From NCBI GenBank assembly GCA_024405875.1, contig JAKSOA010000012.1, positions 1-59,464 of the forward strand: DNA of 59,464 bases. Direction: 5' to 3'. The stretch comes from Paludibacteraceae bacterium. Lineage in GTDB: Bacteria > Bacteroidota > Bacteroidia > Bacteroidales > Paludibacteraceae. This document shows, piece after piece, positions 59,192 through 59,464 of this stretch. The translations under genes and the position numbers were made by a program. Under the pieces are notes generated by a model that saw only the letters and a program-made list of their open reading frames with translations, made no database searches and had not been told where the DNA came from. The stretch's first letter is position 1. The number at the start of each line of letters is the position of its first letter.

Positions 59192-59464
59192 TCAGATTTG
59201 TAAATCTTTTAGCAATTCAACATACAAATTCACTGCATCAGAAATTTCTGATAAATAGATGAACTCATCAGCAGTGTGGGAGCGGGATGAGTCTCCCGGA
59301 CCTATCTTGACTGACGGGAACGGCATAAGCGCCTGGTCTGACATAGTGGCTGAGCCGAAACACTTGCCTCCCATTGCCTTGAACCGCTTTACCACAGGAT
59401 GACACATATCCACACCTGACGGTTTAAGGCGTGTTGAGCGGGGTGTGACAGAGCATTTCACATT
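59192..59464 (-). CDS. argE: M20-family deacetylase/peptidase, probably acetylornithine deacetylase, 5' part outside the window
   Basis: The last 90 codons of a gene that runs off the right edge. KAMGGKCFGSATMSDQALMP and IGPGDSSRSHTADEFIYLSE contain the conserved C-terminal metal-binding region (G-P-G-D-S...H-T-x-x-E) of M20 enzymes such as ArgE and DapE. ArgE is preferred because of the PGDSSRSHTADE form seen in Bacteroidetes and because argH is present in this genome; DapE cannot be excluded. Confidence 0.8.
   Translation of the reverse strand, partial: NVKCSVTPRSTRLKPSGVDMCHPVVKRFKAMGGKCFGSATMSDQALMPFPSVKIGPGDSSRSHTADEFIYLSEISDAVNLYVELLKDLQI

Overview
The window is a chromosomal segment of a Bacteroidales bacterium (Bacteroides/Prevotella-like). 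The evidence is the gene content: a menaquinone operon in the order menF-menD-menB-menC-menE, a TPP-riboswitch-controlled TonB receptor plus PnuT pair, two proteins with the Fibrobacter-type paralogous (FISUMP) domain, a large LepB, and WbqC- and GldD-era surface proteins. It is also shown by many promoters of the Bacteroidetes type (TTTG, 19-21 nt, TAnnTTTG). Nearly all genes are housekeeping genes packed with overlaps of a few bases. No phage, insertion sequence, conjugation module or CRISPR array is visible.

Layout. 0-2.9 kb: accessory genes on the minus strand (an AAA-ATPase/nuclease-like protein cut by the window edge, and two secreted proteins). 2.9-8.4 kb: recG divergent from ispD, a SPOR protein, a YciO-like protein and a secreted phosphatase-like protein. 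8.4-11.4 kb: a thiamine uptake operon behind a TPP riboswitch. 11.5-21.2 kb: one long minus-strand operon running tsaC, sugar transferase, ClC channel, hotdog thioesterase, menF, menD, menB, menC, menE. 21.2-29.6 kb: recJ, ribF, wbqC-lepB-dapB, yraN, and an RHH-tadA-tyrS operon. 29.6-31.9 kb: tRNA-Met and tRNA-Gln, then a WYL regulator facing a HIRAN-domain gene, with a small lipoprotein divergent from HIRAN. 31.9-43.1 kb: recO, a secreted serine protease, a glycosyltransferase, radical SAM, argH, SRPBCC, pyrE, rluD, PASTA, rpmH, STAS and gpmI. 43.2-46.6 kb: a Na/Pi cotransporter, a DUF4143 ATPase and the relic of a second such ATPase. 46.7-59.5 kb: aroB, asd, secreted proteins, tRNA-Arg, a deacetylase-like gene, radC, tRNA-Glu-rpsT, PAP2, ackA, pta, xerD, an acyltransferase, a CYTH protein and the end of an argE-like gene.

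The unusual content lies between the genes. A structured intergenic element recurs at least five times, with two conserved arms and two hairpins whose stems change together between copies. A second 44-nt repeat occurs twice with a compensatory stem change. Several genes (recJ, ackA, gpmI, rpmH, tRNA-Gln, tRNA-Arg) are followed by an inverted copy of their own 3' end, so that the stop codon or tRNA end lies inside a hairpin. Short tandem duplications often touch stop or start codons. Other leads are a dyad shared around the WYL/HIRAN/lipoprotein locus and a pair of tandem hairpins with a constant loop upstream of the DUF4143 ATPase. All functions are read from sequence alone and no database search was run.
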